Below the pieces are notes generated by a model. It saw only the letters and a program-made list of their open reading frames with translations. It was not told the DNA's origin and did no database searches. From Staphylococcus arlettae (GTDB taxonomy: Bacteria; Bacillota; Bacilli; Staphylococcales; Staphylococcaceae), in the NCBI RefSeq assembly GCF_002902345.1, contig NZ_PPQB01000005.1, positions 58,800-122,799 of the forward strand: a stretch of 64,000 nucleotides of DNA, read 5' to 3'. Numbering within the stretch: the first letter of the stretch is position 1; each line of letters opens with the position of its first letter. Positions 39,614-51,200 of this stretch are shown here, one piece after another. Made by a program: the position numbers and the translations under genes.

Positions 39614-41023
39614 ATGTGGAAAGACAAAGTTCTAGCTTATGAATCACAAATTATTGATGATTTAAAAGGCTTATTAGCAATAGAGAGTGTTAGAGATGAT
39701 AGTAAAGCATCAGATGCATATCCTGTTGGCCCTGGGCCACGCAAGGCATTAGATTATATGTATGAAATTGCTGAACGTGATGGTTTTGGGACACATGATG
39801 TTGATCATATTGCTGGAAGAATAGAAGCAGGTGCTGGCGAAGATGTGTTTGGCATCTTATGTCACGTTGATGTCGTTCCAGCTGGTGATGGCTGGGACAC
39901 AGATCCTTTTGATCCAGTTGTAACGAGCGATAAAATAATAGCACGTGGCACATTAGACGATAAAGGACCAACAATTGCTGCTTATTATGCAGTTAAAATT
40001 TTAAATGAAATGAACGTTGACTGGAAAAAACGTATACATATCATTATTGGAACCGACGAAGAATCTGATTGGAAATGTACTGATCGTTATTTTGAAACAG
40101 AAGAAATGCCAACATTAGGATTTGCACCTGATGCAGAGTTTCCAGCGATACACGGTGAAAAAGGTATAAGTACGTTTGATGTCATCCAAACAGTAAAAGC
40201 TGAAGACATTGATGAACCTGATTATGAATTGTATAGCTTTGTATCAGGTCAGCGATATAATATGGTACCAGATGAGGCAATTGCCAAAGTTTTAGTGAAA
40301 GAAAATATGACTGATGTCATTCAAAGCTTTGAAAATTACTTACAGCAAAATCAACTAGATGGTACAAGCACAGTTGATAGTGGTGTTTTAGAATTAAAAG
40401 TTTTTGGTAAAGCAGTTCATGGTATGGATCCATCAAAAGGTACGAATGCAGGGTTATATTTATTAAACTTTTTAGCAAACTTAAAATTAGATAAAACAGC
40501 ATCTAACTTTGTAGCATTTAGCGAACGCTATTTGTTTAAATCAGACTTTGGAGAAAAAATGGGTATGAAATTCCATACTGATGTGATGGGAGACGTCACT
40601 ACTAATATTGGTGTTATTAATTATAATAACCAAGAAGGTGGTAGTTTCGGTATTAATTTACGTTATCCTGAAGGGTTTGAATTTACTAAAGCACTGACAC
40701 GTTTTGAAGAAGAAATTAATGCACTTGGATTTGATATCGAATTAGGTAAAAATCAGTCACCGCATTATGTAGATAAAAATGACCCATTTGTGCAAAGTTT
40801 AGTGGAAACTTATAGAAACCAAACAGGTGATCATAGTGAACCATATGTTATTGGTGGTGGCACTTATGCGCGCAACTTAGATAAAGGCGTAGCATTTGGT
40901 GCTATGTTCAAAGACACTGAAGACTTAATGCACCAAAAAAATGAATATATGACTAAAAAGCAATTACTTGATGCAACTAGTATTTACTTAGAGGCATTAT
41001 ATAAATTATGTGTGGAGGGATAA
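39614..41023 (+). CDS. pepV: Dipeptidase PepV (M20 family)
   Basis: The 469-residue zinc peptidase hydrolyses dipeptides in the cytosol. Metal-binding motifs are [34 protein letters not shown], ending with a C-terminal metal His in [18 protein letters not shown] precedes the ATG weakly, but the protein begins [10 protein letters not shown], the usual PepV start. It is adjacent to dat (2 bases apart), a combination seen in staphylococci; both handle D-amino acid or peptide metabolism. Confidence 0.94.
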   Translation: MWKDKVLAYESQIIDDLKGLLAIESVRDDSKASDAYPVGPGPRKALDYMYEIAERDGFGTHDVDHIAGRIEAGAGEDVFGILCHVDVVPAGDGWDTDPFDPVVTSDKIIARGTLDDKGPTIAAYYAVKILNEMNVDWKKRIHIIIGTDEESDWKCTDRYFETEEMPTLGFAPDAEFPAIHGEKGISTFDVIQTVKAEDIDEPDYELYSFVSGQRYNMVPDEAIAKVLVKENMTDVIQSFENYLQQNQLDGTSTVDSGVLELKVFGKAVHGMDPSKGTNAGLYLLNFLANLKLDKTASNFVAFSERYLFKSDFGEKMGMKFHTDVMGDVTTNIGVINYNNQEGGSFGINLRYPEGFEFTKALTRFEEEINALGFDIELGKNQSPHYVDKNDPFVQSLVETYRNQTGDHSEPYVIGGGTYARNLDKGVAFGAMFKDTEDLMHQKNEYMTKKQLLDATSIYLEALYKLCVEG

Positions 41024-41025
41024 CT

Positions 41026-41895
41026 ATGACTAAAGTTTTAATTAATGAACAGTTAGTTGAAGAACATGACGCAAACGTACCATATAACGACAGAGGGTAT
41101 ACTTTTGGAGACGGTATTTATGAATATGTACGTGTGTATAATAATAAATTATTTACTGCGAAACCACATTTTGAACGTTTATTAAGAAGTGCCAAAGAAA
41201 TTGGTTTAGAACTTAACTACACAGTTAACGGTCTTATTGATTTAGTACAAGAATTAATTGTCGCAAACAAAATTATTAATGGTGGCGTGTACATACAAGT
41301 GACACGTGGTGCTGCTCCTCGTGATCATGCCTTTCCGACACCTTCTGTAAAAGCAAATATTATGGGATTCACAAAAAGTTATGACCGACCATATAAATCC
41401 TTAGATGAAGGTATTAATGCAATTACAACTGAAGATATTCGTTGGTTACGTTGTGATATTAAAAGTTTGAATTTATTAGGTAATGTTTTGGCTAAAGAAT
41501 ACGCAGTTAAATATAATGCACAAGAAGCGATTCAACACCGAGGCGAACAAGTTACTGAAGGATCATCTAGTAATGCATACGCTATAAAAGACGGTGCAAT
41601 TTATACGCATCCAATTAATAATTTGATTTTGAATGGTATTACAAGACAAGTAATTAAAGAAATTGCTGAACAAAATAATATTCCTTTTAAAGAGGAAGCA
41701 TTTACCGTAGATTTCTTGAAAAATGCGGATGAAGTTATTGTTTCAAGTACTTCAATTGAGGTTATGCCAGTTGTTAATTTAAATGGTGAAGCTATTGGAA
41801 ACGGTAAAGTTGGCCCAATTACACGAAAATTACAAGAAGGTTTTACACATTATATTGAGAATGAAAGTGCAGTTCCTTTAGAAGCTGAAAGATAA
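41026..41895 (+). CDS. dat: D-alanine aminotransferase
   Basis: Dat interconverts D-alanine and D-glutamate, supplying D-amino acids to peptidoglycan. The 289-residue PLP enzyme of fold type IV has the phosphate/substrate segment [19 protein letters not shown], the catalytic Lys in [13 protein letters not shown] and [10 protein letters not shown]. The ATG at 41026 is preferred over 41008 because the GGAGG before it comes from the end of pepV. It overlaps nothing but is 2 bases from pepV, so they are co-transcribed. Confidence 0.94.
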   Translation: MTKVLINEQLVEEHDANVPYNDRGYTFGDGIYEYVRVYNNKLFTAKPHFERLLRSAKEIGLELNYTVNGLIDLVQELIVANKIINGGVYIQVTRGAAPRDHAFPTPSVKANIMGFTKSYDRPYKSLDEGINAITTEDIRWLRCDIKSLNLLGNVLAKEYAVKYNAQEAIQHRGEQVTEGSSSNAYAIKDGAIYTHPINNLILNGITRQVIKEIAEQNNIPFKEEAFTVDFLKNADEVIVSSTSIEVMPVVNLNGEAIGNGKVGPITRKLQEGFTHYIENESAVPLEAER

Positions 41896-42285
41896 TTTAA
41901 CATATTTATGTCAGTTGAAATGTGGTATAATTTCAACTGACGCTATTTTATGAATCATATCTTACATAGGAAGTAAAAAGTGACTTTTTGTTTCTCATTT
42001 TTGGTTGAAATAAATACCCAAACATTATAAAATCTTTTATGAGTCTTGAAATTGAACAAGCAATTTCATAAAACAGAAACGATATTCTTATTAGCAAGAG
42101 AGACGTGGACGATTATATAAAAAAGCTAATAAGTACATAGTATGAACTTAAAACGTAATGGGACAAATACGTAAATAATTACGTTTAATTACGAGGTTTC
42201 GTACATTTTTTGTTAACAATTGTTATATATGGCTCTTGAAAATAACTTTCTAGAGCCATTTTCTATTGAAAGTGAGGTGAACGTG
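41896..42285 (+). promoter_or_regulatory. Hairpin-rich intergenic region before the kinase-like gene
   Basis: This 390-base gap holds four perfect stems: GTCAGTTGAAAT with its complement (about 41910-41941, likely the dat terminator), CTTATTAGC (42087-42095 / 42125-42133), AAACGTAAT (42151-42159 / 42178-42186), and ATGGCTCT (42229-42236 / 42252-42259, then TTTTCT). The last lies 20 bases before the ribosome binding site of the next gene, so it may be an attenuator. No known riboswitch is recognised. Confidence 0.5.
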
Positions 42286-43077
42286 GTGGAGCAATTTTAT
42301 CAATTAGGGTGGACGCTAGATTCTGCAGGCGGTGCTTCAGGTGAAGCATATATGGCTGAACAAGATGGCCAAAAATTATTTTTAAAGCGTAATTCGAATC
42401 CTTTTATAGCTGCATTATCTGCAGAAGGTATTGTGCCTAAACTAGTTTGGACGAAACGCATTGAAACTGGTGAAGTGGTAACAGCTCAGCATTGGAAAAA
42501 TGGTCGTGAATTGTCATTCAAGGAAATGCATCAAAAAAGAGTTGCACAGTTATTGAAGAAAATTCATAATTCTAAAACGCTACTTAATATGTTGAAGCGT
42601 ATGGAAATGGAACCTATAACTCCTACAATTATGTTACGCAAAATCAATGCCTCATTATCTCGAGAAGTTCTAACACATCATGTTGTACGAAAAGCGTTAA
42701 CGTATTTAGAAGAGCATTTACCAATACTAGATTCTCGGTTCTTTACTGTTGTTCACGGCGATGTAAATCACAATAATTGGTTATTGTCAGATCGGGATGA
42801 ACTTTATTTAGTTGATTGGGAAGGTGCTATGATTGCCGACCCTGCGATTGACATAGGTATGCTCCTATATAACTACGTTCCTGAGCAACAATGGTCAGAG
42901 TGGCTAAATATTTATGGTGCGAATGACACTATCGAATTGCAGAAGCGAATGAAGTGGTATACAGTCATTCAATCAATCGGTATGGTACAATGGTACGAAG
43001 AACAAAAGCGTTATAAAGATATGAATACGTGGTTGAAATTTTTAAATGAAGTTATGACGAATAATGCATTTATTTAA
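42286..43077 (+). CDS. Aminoglycoside/choline kinase-like phosphotransferase (YtmP-like)
   Basis: The 263-residue protein of the APH/choline-kinase fold has the catalytic loop FTVVHGDVNHNNWLL (Brenner motif HGDxxxxN) and LVDWEGAMIADPAIDIGMLLY, the metal-binding DW motif. It probably phosphorylates a small molecule; substrate unknown. The GTG at 42286 has GAGGTG six bases upstream. An in-frame ATG at 42229 (MALENN) would need translation through a hairpin and has no such site. trmB follows by 12 bases. Confidence 0.88.
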   Translation: MEQFYQLGWTLDSAGGASGEAYMAEQDGQKLFLKRNSNPFIAALSAEGIVPKLVWTKRIETGEVVTAQHWKNGRELSFKEMHQKRVAQLLKKIHNSKTLLNMLKRMEMEPITPTIMLRKINASLSREVLTHHVVRKALTYLEEHLPILDSRFFTVVHGDVNHNNWLLSDRDELYLVDWEGAMIADPAIDIGMLLYNYVPEQQWSEWLNIYGANDTIELQKRMKWYTVIQSIGMVQWYEEQKRYKDMNTWLKFLNEVMTNNAFI

Positions 43078-43089
43078 GGAGTATAAGTA

Positions 43090-43731
43090 ATGAGAATGCG
43101 ATATAAACCTTGGGCAGAAGATTATTTGAAATCTCACCCAAGTATTGTAGATGTTGATGGTACGCATAATGGTAAAATGCAAGCGTGGTTCGATAATGAT
43201 GCACCCATTCATATCGAAATTGGATCTGGCATGGGGCAATTTATTACAACATTAGCTATACAAAATCCTGACATTAATTTTATCTCTATAGAACGAGAAA
43301 AAAATGTCATGGTCAAAGTTTTAGATAAAGTTTTAGAACACAATTTAACTAACATCAAGCTAATATGTAACGAAGCGGGTGAGCTAACCGAATATTTCAT
43401 GCCAAATGAGGTATCACGAATTTATTTGAATTTCTCAGATCCGTGGCCAAAGCGTAGACATACAAAGCGCAGATTAACATATGCATCATTTTTAAAGTTG
43501 TATAAAGAAATCTTAAAAGATGATGGCGCAATTCATTTCAAAACTGATAATAGAGGCTTGTTTGCTTATAGTCTTGAAAGTATGTCGCAATTCGGTATGT
43601 ATTTTACAAAAATAAATTTAAATCTTCATCAAGAAGACGATGAAGATAATATTGAAACAGAATATGAAAGAAAATTTTCGGATAAAGGTTCGAGAATTTA
43701 TCGCATGGAAGCACAATTTCATTCAAACTAA
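43090..43731 (+). CDS. trmB: tRNA (guanine-N7-)-methyltransferase
   Basis: TrmB methylates G46 of tRNA at N7. The 213-residue class I methyltransferase has [12 protein letters not shown] (SAM motif I), FISIEREK (acidic loop), the family signature [19 protein letters not shown] and [13 protein letters not shown], with YERKFSDKG near the end. AAGGAG precedes the ATG; it shares the operon with the kinase-like gene, and a terminator at 43731-43761 follows. Confidence 0.95.
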   Translation: MRMRYKPWAEDYLKSHPSIVDVDGTHNGKMQAWFDNDAPIHIEIGSGMGQFITTLAIQNPDINFISIEREKNVMVKVLDKVLEHNLTNIKLICNEAGELTEYFMPNEVSRIYLNFSDPWPKRRHTKRRLTYASFLKLYKEILKDDGAIHFKTDNRGLFAYSLESMSQFGMYFTKINLNLHQEDDEDNIETEYERKFSDKGSRIYRMEAQFHSN

Positions 43732-43761
43732 CGTTGTTCATATACTGAGCAACGTTTTTTT
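43731..43761 (+). terminator. trmB terminator
   Basis: ACGTTGTTCA pairs with TGAGCAACGT around a small loop, followed by seven T. Confidence 0.9.
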
Positions 43762-43830
43762 GTGAAAATTTATATTTATTTGTAAAATGTTTATAATGAT
43801 AATAAGAGTTCCATATCAAGGAGGAATATT

Positions 43831-44652
43831 ATGCAATTAGGACAATTTACGATTCATCAACTCAATGGAGGCATTACTAATATCGATGGTGGCGCAATGT
43901 TTGGTGTTGTACCAAAAGCATTATGGACAAAACGTTATAATGTAAATGATAAAAATCAAATTGCCTTACCTACGCATCCAATTTTAATTCAAACAAATAA
44001 TCAACATATTTTAATAGATACGGGTATCGGAAATAGTAAATTGACGGAAAAAGAGCGACGTAATTTTGGTGTGGATTATGAAAGTCAAATCGAAGTAGAA
44101 TTGAACAAATTGAATTTACAACTGACAGATATCGATATCGTCTTGATGACTCATATGCATTTTGATCACGCTTCTGGTTTAACTGACAATGCAGGAAATG
44201 CAATTTTTAGTAATGCTGTACATTATATACAACAAGATGAATGGCATGAATTTCAAAGTCCAAATATTAGAAGTAAATCAACCTACTGGGAAAAGAATAA
44301 TGGAACATTTAAAGACCAACTTATTTTGTTTGATGGAGAAATAGCAATATGTCCAGGCATACGTATGCAACATACTGGAGGTCATAGTTTTGGACATTCC
44401 ATTATAATTATAGAAAGTGAAGGGGAAAAAGCGGTGCATTTAGGAGATATTTTCCCAACGACGGCACATACGAATCCACTTTGGGTGACAGCTTATGATG
44501 ACTATCCTATGCAGTCTATTAGAGAAAAAGAGCGCTTATTTCCGTATTTTATTCATCAAAATTATTGGTTTTTATTTTATCATGATGAAAATTACTTCGC
44601 GGTAAAATATGATAACAAAAAGAATATTGTCGATTCTGTATCGAGAAAATAG
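43831..44652 (+). CDS. Metallo-beta-lactamase fold hydrolase (YtnP-like)
   Basis: The 273-residue protein has the zinc motif LMTHMHFDHASGL and later GGHSFGHSI and VHLGDIFPT. The Bacillus relative YtnP is a lactonase acting on acyl-homoserine-lactone-type signals, making quorum quenching or detoxification possible here; the substrate is not shown. CAAGGAGG precedes the ATG. It is followed by repeat A copy 4. Confidence 0.88.
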   Translation: MQLGQFTIHQLNGGITNIDGGAMFGVVPKALWTKRYNVNDKNQIALPTHPILIQTNNQHILIDTGIGNSKLTEKERRNFGVDYESQIEVELNKLNLQLTDIDIVLMTHMHFDHASGLTDNAGNAIFSNAVHYIQQDEWHEFQSPNIRSKSTYWEKNNGTFKDQLILFDGEIAICPGIRMQHTGGHSFGHSIIIIESEGEKAVHLGDIFPTTAHTNPLWVTAYDDYPMQSIREKERLFPYFIHQNYWFLFYHDENYFAVKYDNKKNIVDSVSRK

Positions 44653-44815
44653 GGAGTGGGACAGAAATCTGATTTTGAAAAAAAGATTTCGTCGTCCCAC
44701 CCCGGCAAGGATGACTAGCGTTGAAACAAGCTTGGTTTAAAGCGCATTTTCAATGCAGTCAGCTACTGCCCATATGAAAAAAGACTAGGACAATCTATAT
44801 TGTCCCAGCCTCTTT
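44652..44815 (-). repeat. Composite repeat A, copy 4 (inverted)
   Basis: The 118-base unit runs in the opposite orientation (start GGGAGTGGGACAGAAATC, end CAGTCAGCTACTGCC) and is followed by the GGGAC hairpin (44782-44815). The hairpin-plus-unit order is the same as in copies 1 and 3, so this is one composite element turned around. It lies between convergent genes and may terminate both. Confidence 0.9.
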
Positions 44816-44823
44816 GATGTTAT

Positions 44824-45141
44824 TTAATTCTCAATTATATCTAAAATTTCACCAGTACGTGCATCTGCATAAAAATCATAATATGTACATGTATCATTTT
44901 TAATTGTAGTGATACCACCTTGATAAACAATATAATCATGACCAGCTTTATTATACTGTAATGGTTGCTGAACAATATATGAACCAGCAACGTGCATGAA
45001 ATACGTTTTTACTTCACTAAGTATTTTATCTGGATTTACAGTGCGCTTATTATAGAGTCGTTTAATTAAATAAAACATCCCAATACTTACAATAAATGAT
45101 ATTGCTGCAATAATACACCAATTTTTTTTGTTAAACATCAT
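44824..45141 (-). CDS. PepSY-like domain membrane protein
   Basis: The 105-residue protein has one N-terminal membrane helix (about residues 8-27) and an extracytoplasmic or cytoplasmic region ending TYYDFYADARTGEILDIIEN, typical of PepSY-type modules. GGGGGT precedes tandem ATGs at 45141 and 45138; a frame reaching 45165 is unlikely. Function unknown. It converges on repeat A copy 4. Confidence 0.75.
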   Translation of the reverse strand: MMFNKKNWCIIAAISFIVSIGMFYLIKRLYNKRTVNPDKILSEVKTYFMHVAGSYIVQQPLQYNKAGHDYIVYQGGITTIKNDTCTYYDFYADARTGEILDIIEN

Positions 45142-45220
45142 ATCATCTACCCCCAACGAATTCATATTATTAGTTTACCATAATGATGATGATATAATAA
45201 CTATTAAGGAGTGAGTAAAC

Positions 45221-46297
45221 TTGAATTTAGATCAAAATAAGACTTTAGAACGAATGAAAATATTAACGGAGTTACACGGTGCTCCAGGATTTGAAAGTGA
45301 TGTACGAAATTATCTTAAAGAAGAGATGGCACCATTTGTCGACGAATTTGTACAAGATCGCATGGGAGCAATATACGGTGTGAAACGTTCAAAATCAGCT
45401 GATGCCAAAAGAGTGATGGTTGCAGCACATATGGATGAAGTTGGTTTTATGATTACCAATATTACTTCAAACGGTTTACTCCAATTTACTAATCTAGGCG
45501 GAATAGCTAATGACATTTGGCAAGGCCAACGTTTAAAAGTTAAAACACGAAATGGTGAAGAAATATTAGGCATTGTTGCAAATATACCGAAACATTTTCG
45601 CACTGGTAATGAAGGTGCCCCTAAAATTGAAGACTTGCTGCTAGATATTGGTTGTGAAAATTCTGAGCAAGTATCGTCAAGAAGGATAGAAATTGGTGAT
45701 ACTATCGTACCAGAAACGCCATTTACACAATTATCTGAACATCGTTTTGTGAGTAAAGCATGGGATAATCGTTATGGTTGTCTTATTGGCATAGAGTTAT
45801 TAGAATTAGTACAAGATATGGAGTTAGATGTGGATTTATATGTTGGCGCAAATGTTCAAGAAGAAGTTGGATTACGTGGTGCAAGATCAGCAGCTGAATT
45901 AATTGAGCCAGATGTAGCTTTTGTCGTCGATTGCTCACCAGCTAACGATATGAAAGGTAAACAAAACCTTTCAGGCGAACTAGGGGAGGGGACTCTAATT
46001 CGTATTAAAGATGGTACTATGATTCTCAAACCTACATTTAGAGATTTTTTATTAAATAAAGCACAAGAACATAATATTAAACATCAATATTACATTTCAC
46101 CCGGTGGCACAGATGGAGGAGAAATTCATAAAGCTAACCAAGGTGTACCAACTGCTGTTATCGGTGTTTGTGCACGTTACATTCATAGTACCAATGCTGT
46201 ATTTGATATTCGAGATTATACAGCTGCCAGAGCGTTGTTATTTACTTCAATTAAGGATTTGACTAGTTCACAAATCGAACATTTACAATATAGTTAA
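45221..46297 (+). CDS. M42-family aminopeptidase (PepA/YtoP-like)
   Basis: The 358-residue protein has AAHMDEVGFM (first metal His and Asp), VSKAWDNRYGCLIGIELL (bridging Asp), VQEEVGLRGA (catalytic and metal Glu), VDCSPANDM (metal Asp) and the late CARYIHSTNAV His. It acts as a cobalt/zinc-dependent glutamyl or general aminopeptidase. The start is TTG at 45221, supported by AAGGAG eleven bases upstream. It leads a block continuing with the thioredoxin-like gene. Confidence 0.92.
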   Translation: MNLDQNKTLERMKILTELHGAPGFESDVRNYLKEEMAPFVDEFVQDRMGAIYGVKRSKSADAKRVMVAAHMDEVGFMITNITSNGLLQFTNLGGIANDIWQGQRLKVKTRNGEEILGIVANIPKHFRTGNEGAPKIEDLLLDIGCENSEQVSSRRIEIGDTIVPETPFTQLSEHRFVSKAWDNRYGCLIGIELLELVQDMELDVDLYVGANVQEEVGLRGARSAAELIEPDVAFVVDCSPANDMKGKQNLSGELGEGTLIRIKDGTMILKPTFRDFLLNKAQEHNIKHQYYISPGGTDGGEIHKANQGVPTAVIGVCARYIHSTNAVFDIRDYTAARALLFTSIKDLTSSQIEHLQYS

Positions 46298-46314
46298 TTA
46301 AGGAGCATATAAAC

Positions 46315-46623
46315 ATGAAAAGTTTAGAAAGTGAAAAACAATTTGAAGAATTAAAACAAGCCAAAACTGTATTTTTATTTACCGCAGATTGGTGTCCTGA
46401 TTGCAAAGTCATCGAACCTGATTTGCCACAGTTAGAAGAAAAATATAATGATTTTAATTTTATTTCTGTTGATAGAGATCAATTTATGGATATTTGTGTT
46501 GACCATGGTATTATGGGTATTCCAAGTTTTTTAGTTTATAACGACGGTGAATTATTGGGTAGTTATATTGGAAAAGAACGTAAATCAATTGAACAAATTG
46601 ATGACTTTATTGCTTCACTATAA
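46315..46623 (+). CDS. Thioredoxin-like protein (YtpP-like)
   Basis: The 102-residue protein is a thioredoxin fold with active site WCPDCK, in place of the usual WCGPC, and the cis-proline loop GIMGIPSFLVY. It may be a bacillithiol-type or general thiol oxidoreductase. AAGGAGC precedes the ATG. It is 17 bases after the aminopeptidase, in the conserved ytoP-ytpP-ytpQ-ytpR order. Confidence 0.9.
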   Translation: MKSLESEKQFEELKQAKTVFLFTADWCPDCKVIEPDLPQLEEKYNDFNFISVDRDQFMDICVDHGIMGIPSFLVYNDGELLGSYIGKERKSIEQIDDFIASL

Positions 46624-46660
46624 ATAGATAGTGAGAACGAGTATTGTAAAATGATAAAAC

Positions 46661-46706
46661 TATACCCTTTGAACGTATATTTTTTCTGTTCTAAAGGGTA
46701 TATTTA
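46661..46706 (+). terminator. Terminator after the thioredoxin-like gene
   Basis: TATACCCTTTGAAC pairs with GTTCTAAAGGGTATA (one bulge), then a weakly U-rich tail. Confidence 0.75.
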
Positions 46707-46747
46707 TTGTAAACTGTATAAAGGCACGAATATAGGAGTGTTAATCA

Positions 46748-47611
46748 ATGAATGTCTTTCAAATGAGAGATAAATTAAAAGAACGTTTAAAGCAATTAGA
46801 TGTAAAATTTAGTTTTAATCGTGACGATGAAACGTTACGTATATATAGAGTTGATAATGGAAAAGGCGTAACAATTAAATTGAACGCGATTGTTGCAAAA
46901 TACAAACAACAACAAGAAAAAATTGTAGATGAAATCGTTTATTATGTTGAAGAAGCAATCGGCCAAATGAAGGATGACTCATTAGCAGATTTAGAGCAAG
47001 TTAATGTTATGCCGGTGTTACGTGCACCAAGTTTTGCAAAAGAAAACAAAGATGGCGTACCATTTGTGATAGATGAGCATACAGCTGAAACTAATATTTA
47101 TTATGCAGTTGATTTGGGAAAATCATATCGCTTAATAGATGAAAAACTGTTTCAACAACTAAATATTTCTAAACAACAATTAAAAGAAATGGCATTATTT
47201 AATGTCCGAAAATTAGAAAACAAATATACAACAGATGAAGTAAAAGGTAATTTATTTTACTTTATTAATTCCAATGATGGTTATGATGCTAGTAGAATTT
47301 TAAACACTTCATTTTTAAATGAATTTGAAAAACAATGTGAAGGCGAAATGCTAGTAGCAATTCCACATCAGGATGTGTTGATTGTCGCAGATATAAGAAA
47401 CAAAACGGGTTATGATGTAATGGCCCATTTAACTATGGAGTTTTTTACTAAAGGACTAGTGCCAATTACTTCATTATCCTTCGGTTACGAAAGTGGTCAC
47501 TTTGAACCAATATTCATTTTGGGTAAAAATAATAAACAAAAACGTGATCCAAACGTTATTCAAAGATTAGAAGCAACAAGAAAGCAATATGAAAATAAAG
47601 ATAAAAAATAA
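46748..47611 (+). CDS. DUF1444 family protein (YtpQ-like)
   Basis: The 287-residue cytosolic protein, charged throughout, belongs to the conserved DUF1444 group of Firmicutes (Bacillus YtpQ). The sequence shows no enzyme motif. TAGGAGTG precedes the ATG. ytpR-like follows after 12 bases, so the two form an operon. Confidence 0.88.
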   Translation: MNVFQMRDKLKERLKQLDVKFSFNRDDETLRIYRVDNGKGVTIKLNAIVAKYKQQQEKIVDEIVYYVEEAIGQMKDDSLADLEQVNVMPVLRAPSFAKENKDGVPFVIDEHTAETNIYYAVDLGKSYRLIDEKLFQQLNISKQQLKEMALFNVRKLENKYTTDEVKGNLFYFINSNDGYDASRILNTSFLNEFEKQCEGEMLVAIPHQDVLIVADIRNKTGYDVMAHLTMEFFTKGLVPITSLSFGYESGHFEPIFILGKNNKQKRDPNVIQRLEATRKQYENKDKK

Positions 47612-47623
47612 GGAGTTTTAAGT

Positions 47624-48223
47624 ATGAACCTTTTTTACAATAAAGAAAAAGTTGGAGATGTAGCATTTTTACAAATCGAGCCACATGAAGGGCCGTTCTC
47701 TTATGAAACAAAGGGGAATGTTGTAGAAATTACTGCGGATAATAAAGTAGTAGGATACAATGTTTTCAAAATAGCAGATAAAGTAACAATTACAGATAAT
47801 GGTCATGTTAAATTGACTGAATCTATTATCGATGCGTTACAAAACGCTATTGTTGAGGCAGGGTTCACTCAACAGTTGAACGCGGACTTGTCTCCAAAAT
47901 TCGTTGTAGGTTACGTTGAAAGTAAAGATAAACATCCTGATGCGGACAAATTGAGTGTATTAACTGTAGATGTAGCTACTGAAAAATTACAAATTGTGTG
48001 CGGAGCACCAAACGTAGAAGCAGGTCAAAAAGTAGTGATTGCAAAAGTTGGTGCGGTTATGCCTAGCGGAATGGTAATAAAAGATGCGGAACTGCGTGGA
48101 GTAGCTTCTAGTGGAATGGTGTGCTCAATGAAAGAATTAGACTTACCGAACGCGCCAGCCGAAAAAGGTATCATGGTGTTAGATGATAGTTATACGGTTG
48201 GACAAGCATTTTTTGAAGAATAA
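47624..48223 (+). CDS. tRNA-binding domain protein (YtpR-like)
   Basis: The 199-residue protein has an N-terminal domain of about 90 residues and a C-terminal OB-fold tRNA-binding domain (about 95-199) like that at the start of Phe[32 protein letters not shown] and the [11 protein letters not shown] turn. It may act in tRNA handling. AAGGAGTT precedes the ATG. It is 17 bases before the sftA-like gene. Confidence 0.9.
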   Translation: MNLFYNKEKVGDVAFLQIEPHEGPFSYETKGNVVEITADNKVVGYNVFKIADKVTITDNGHVKLTESIIDALQNAIVEAGFTQQLNADLSPKFVVGYVESKDKHPDADKLSVLTVDVATEKLQIVCGAPNVEAGQKVVIAKVGAVMPSGMVIKDAELRGVASSGMVCSMKELDLPNAPAEKGIMVLDDSYTVGQAFFEE

Positions 48224-48240
48224 AAAAGGAGGATGAGCGT

Positions 48241-51200
48241 ATGAGCTGGTTCGATAAATTATTTGGTGAAGAGAACGACTCACAAGACGATTATTTAGCT
48301 AAAAGAAATCAACGTCGTCACAAAGCCAAACAAAATCAAAATGATAAAGACTCATTACTTCCTCAAAATAATGATGTATACGAGCGACCTAGAGGTAAAT
48401 TTAGGTTTCCAATGAGTGGTATAGAAGATACCGACGCCAATCATTCAACTAGCAATGAGCACAAGTCATCTTCTAATGAGCAACAATTTAATGAAGTTAC
48501 AAATGATGGGAGACAGCGTTCTCGAAGACGCAGAAATTCTGCCTATGAACAAAATATTGATAGACAACCAGAATCAACATCAACGACTCATTCATATAAG
48601 CAAGCAGAAAGACCAGATAATAAGCAAAATAATAAGAGAATTCGTATTCAAACAGAGGTCTTGAGAGCACAATATTCAACACCATCTTCAGAAAAACCGC
48701 ATTATCATAAAAGCGATTTTAAAGCGAGTGAAGTACCTTCGGCAATTTTTGGTACTCAAAAGAGACACAAATTAGAAAATGGTGTTATCACAAATAAAGA
48801 ACTAACATCTGATACAGATACAAATGAGTTATCAAATTCAAACCAAACAATGATGAATGCTCATGAAGTGAAGCAGTCAGATTCTGCGCAACATCAAACT
48901 TCAATTGAAAACAATGTTAAAGATAATGAAAGTTATTACAATGATGATTTGCTTAGAAAAGGTGATAAGCGCCAAGACCAACAAAACACAGCTGAGCAAA
49001 AGCAAGTGAAAAAGGATAACACTGTTAATATTGAAAACTTTTATGCATCACAAATTGTCGAAGAGATTCGACGTGAAAGAGAACGTAAAGTTTTACAAAA
49101 GAAACAATTTAAAAAAGCTTTACAACAAAAACGCCAATCACATGAAGATAGTCCTAAAGATAATATCCAAAAAGCTATCGATGAAATGTATGCCAAACAA
49201 GCACAACAATATGTTGGAGAAAGTTCGCTAGATGAAGTAGATAGTGATGATTTGTCAAAAGACCAATCAAATACCGAACAACAGCATCAACAAGACACAG
49301 AGCATGCATTTGATAATGAGAGTAGCGCTACTGATATTACTGAATCAGAAAACTTTATGTATGAAGAAGTAAATTTAGATAATATTAGTGATGTACAGTA
49401 TGTAGATGATGACCAAACGTCTATTGAAGATACAGAACAACAAGCATCTACTATAGAACCAAGTACTACAGAAAGTACATATGAAGATTCAGTAGAGCAA
49501 TCAGCAGCTGATGAAGCAATAGCAGATGCAACTTATAGAGAAATATCGGAAGCGTCTACGAATGACCTCGAAGAAACATCACATGAACAAAATTTTGACC
49601 AAGATATTCTAAATGAAGAAGCGGAAGTTGAAGAAACAACGGAAGCCATTAATGAAAATGAACAAGAAGAATTATCAGAAGACGCTTCTACAGCTAATGT
49701 AACTACAAATGTTGAAGATAGCTCTGACGATCACGATGATGCAACTACAGAATTTAATGAAAATCAACATAATGATTTAGACTCGAATGATGCTACTGAA
49801 CACGTTAACGATGAGGACACGACAATTAATCAGGAAAATGTACAGTATGAAGCTGCTACGTTAAATACAGAAGAAGATGCCGAAACAGATGATTCAGTAC
49901 ACAATAATTCATCTGAAGCACAAAATACGGCTAGTAACACAGCAATAGAAAACAATGTGGATGAAAAGGCGGAACAACAAACGAAAACTGTTCAGCAATC
50001 GCAATCTACAGTAAAACGTCCTATTGCTAAAGGTAGTAAACCATTTAATGTAGTTATGACACCTTCTGATAAAAAACGTATGATGGATGCTAATAAAGCA
50101 AAAAAAGTAAGTACTAGTACAACAACTTCTTCAAAATCAGTAAATGTACCTGAACTTAAACCTACATCTGACCAATCTAATCAGACGAAGGAAAATTCAG
50201 ATAGTGCCACAGTTACAAATGAAACAAATAATATTGCAAGTGCGGTAGATTCGACGAGTGAACATCATACTAAGCAGGGTGCAACACATGACCAAACAAT
50301 AGAGCATAGCACTCAACAAAATGATGTAACTGAAACGACACAAGATACAGAACAACATGAAAGTAAAGAGCAACCACAAGCAACACGTACAATTCGTAGA
50401 GGGCCAAGCGTAAAATTACCTGATGTGGCTTTACTAGAATCACCAGAGGAACAAGAAGTAGATGATGCATGGATCGAGGAGAAAAAGCAAGAATTAAACG
50501 ATGCTTTTTACTACTTTAACGTACCTGCCGAAGTACAAACTGTTACTGAAGGACCAAGTGTAACTCGTTTTGAACTTTCTGTTGAAAAAGGAGTCAAGGT
50601 TTCTAGAATTACAGCATTACAAGATGATATTAAAATGGCACTTGCAGCTAAAGATATTCGAATTGAAGCACCAATTCCGGGTACCAGCTTGGTTGGAATT
50701 GAAGTACCAAACCAATCTCCAACTAAAGTGAATATAAAATCAATAATTGACAGTGAGCAGTTTAATGATGCCGAATCAAAATTAACTGTAGCTATGGGTT
50801 ACAGAATTAATAATCAACCATTATTAATGGATATAGCTAAAACACCACATGCGCTAATTGCAGGGGCAACTGGTTCAGGAAAATCGGTATGCATAAATAG
50901 CATATTGTTATCACTTTTATATAAAAATCATCCGGAAGAGCTAAAATTACTCTTAATTGATCCAAAAATGGTAGAATTAGCACCATATAATGATTTACCT
51001 CATTTAGTGTCGCCAGTTATTACCGATGTCAAAGCAGCAACACAAAGTCTTAAATGGGCTGTTGAAGAGATGGAGCGCAGATATAAATTATTTGCACAAT
51101 ATCACGTTAGAAACATTACTGCTTTTAACAAGAAAGCAGCATATGAAGATAGGTTACCTAAAATTGTTATAGTTATTGATGAGTTAGCCGATTTAATGAT

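Noticed and set aside
48455..50470. Several ORFs inside the sftA-like gene on both strands
   Set aside because: They are shadows of a long, repetitive, acidic coding region whose own frame is well supported.
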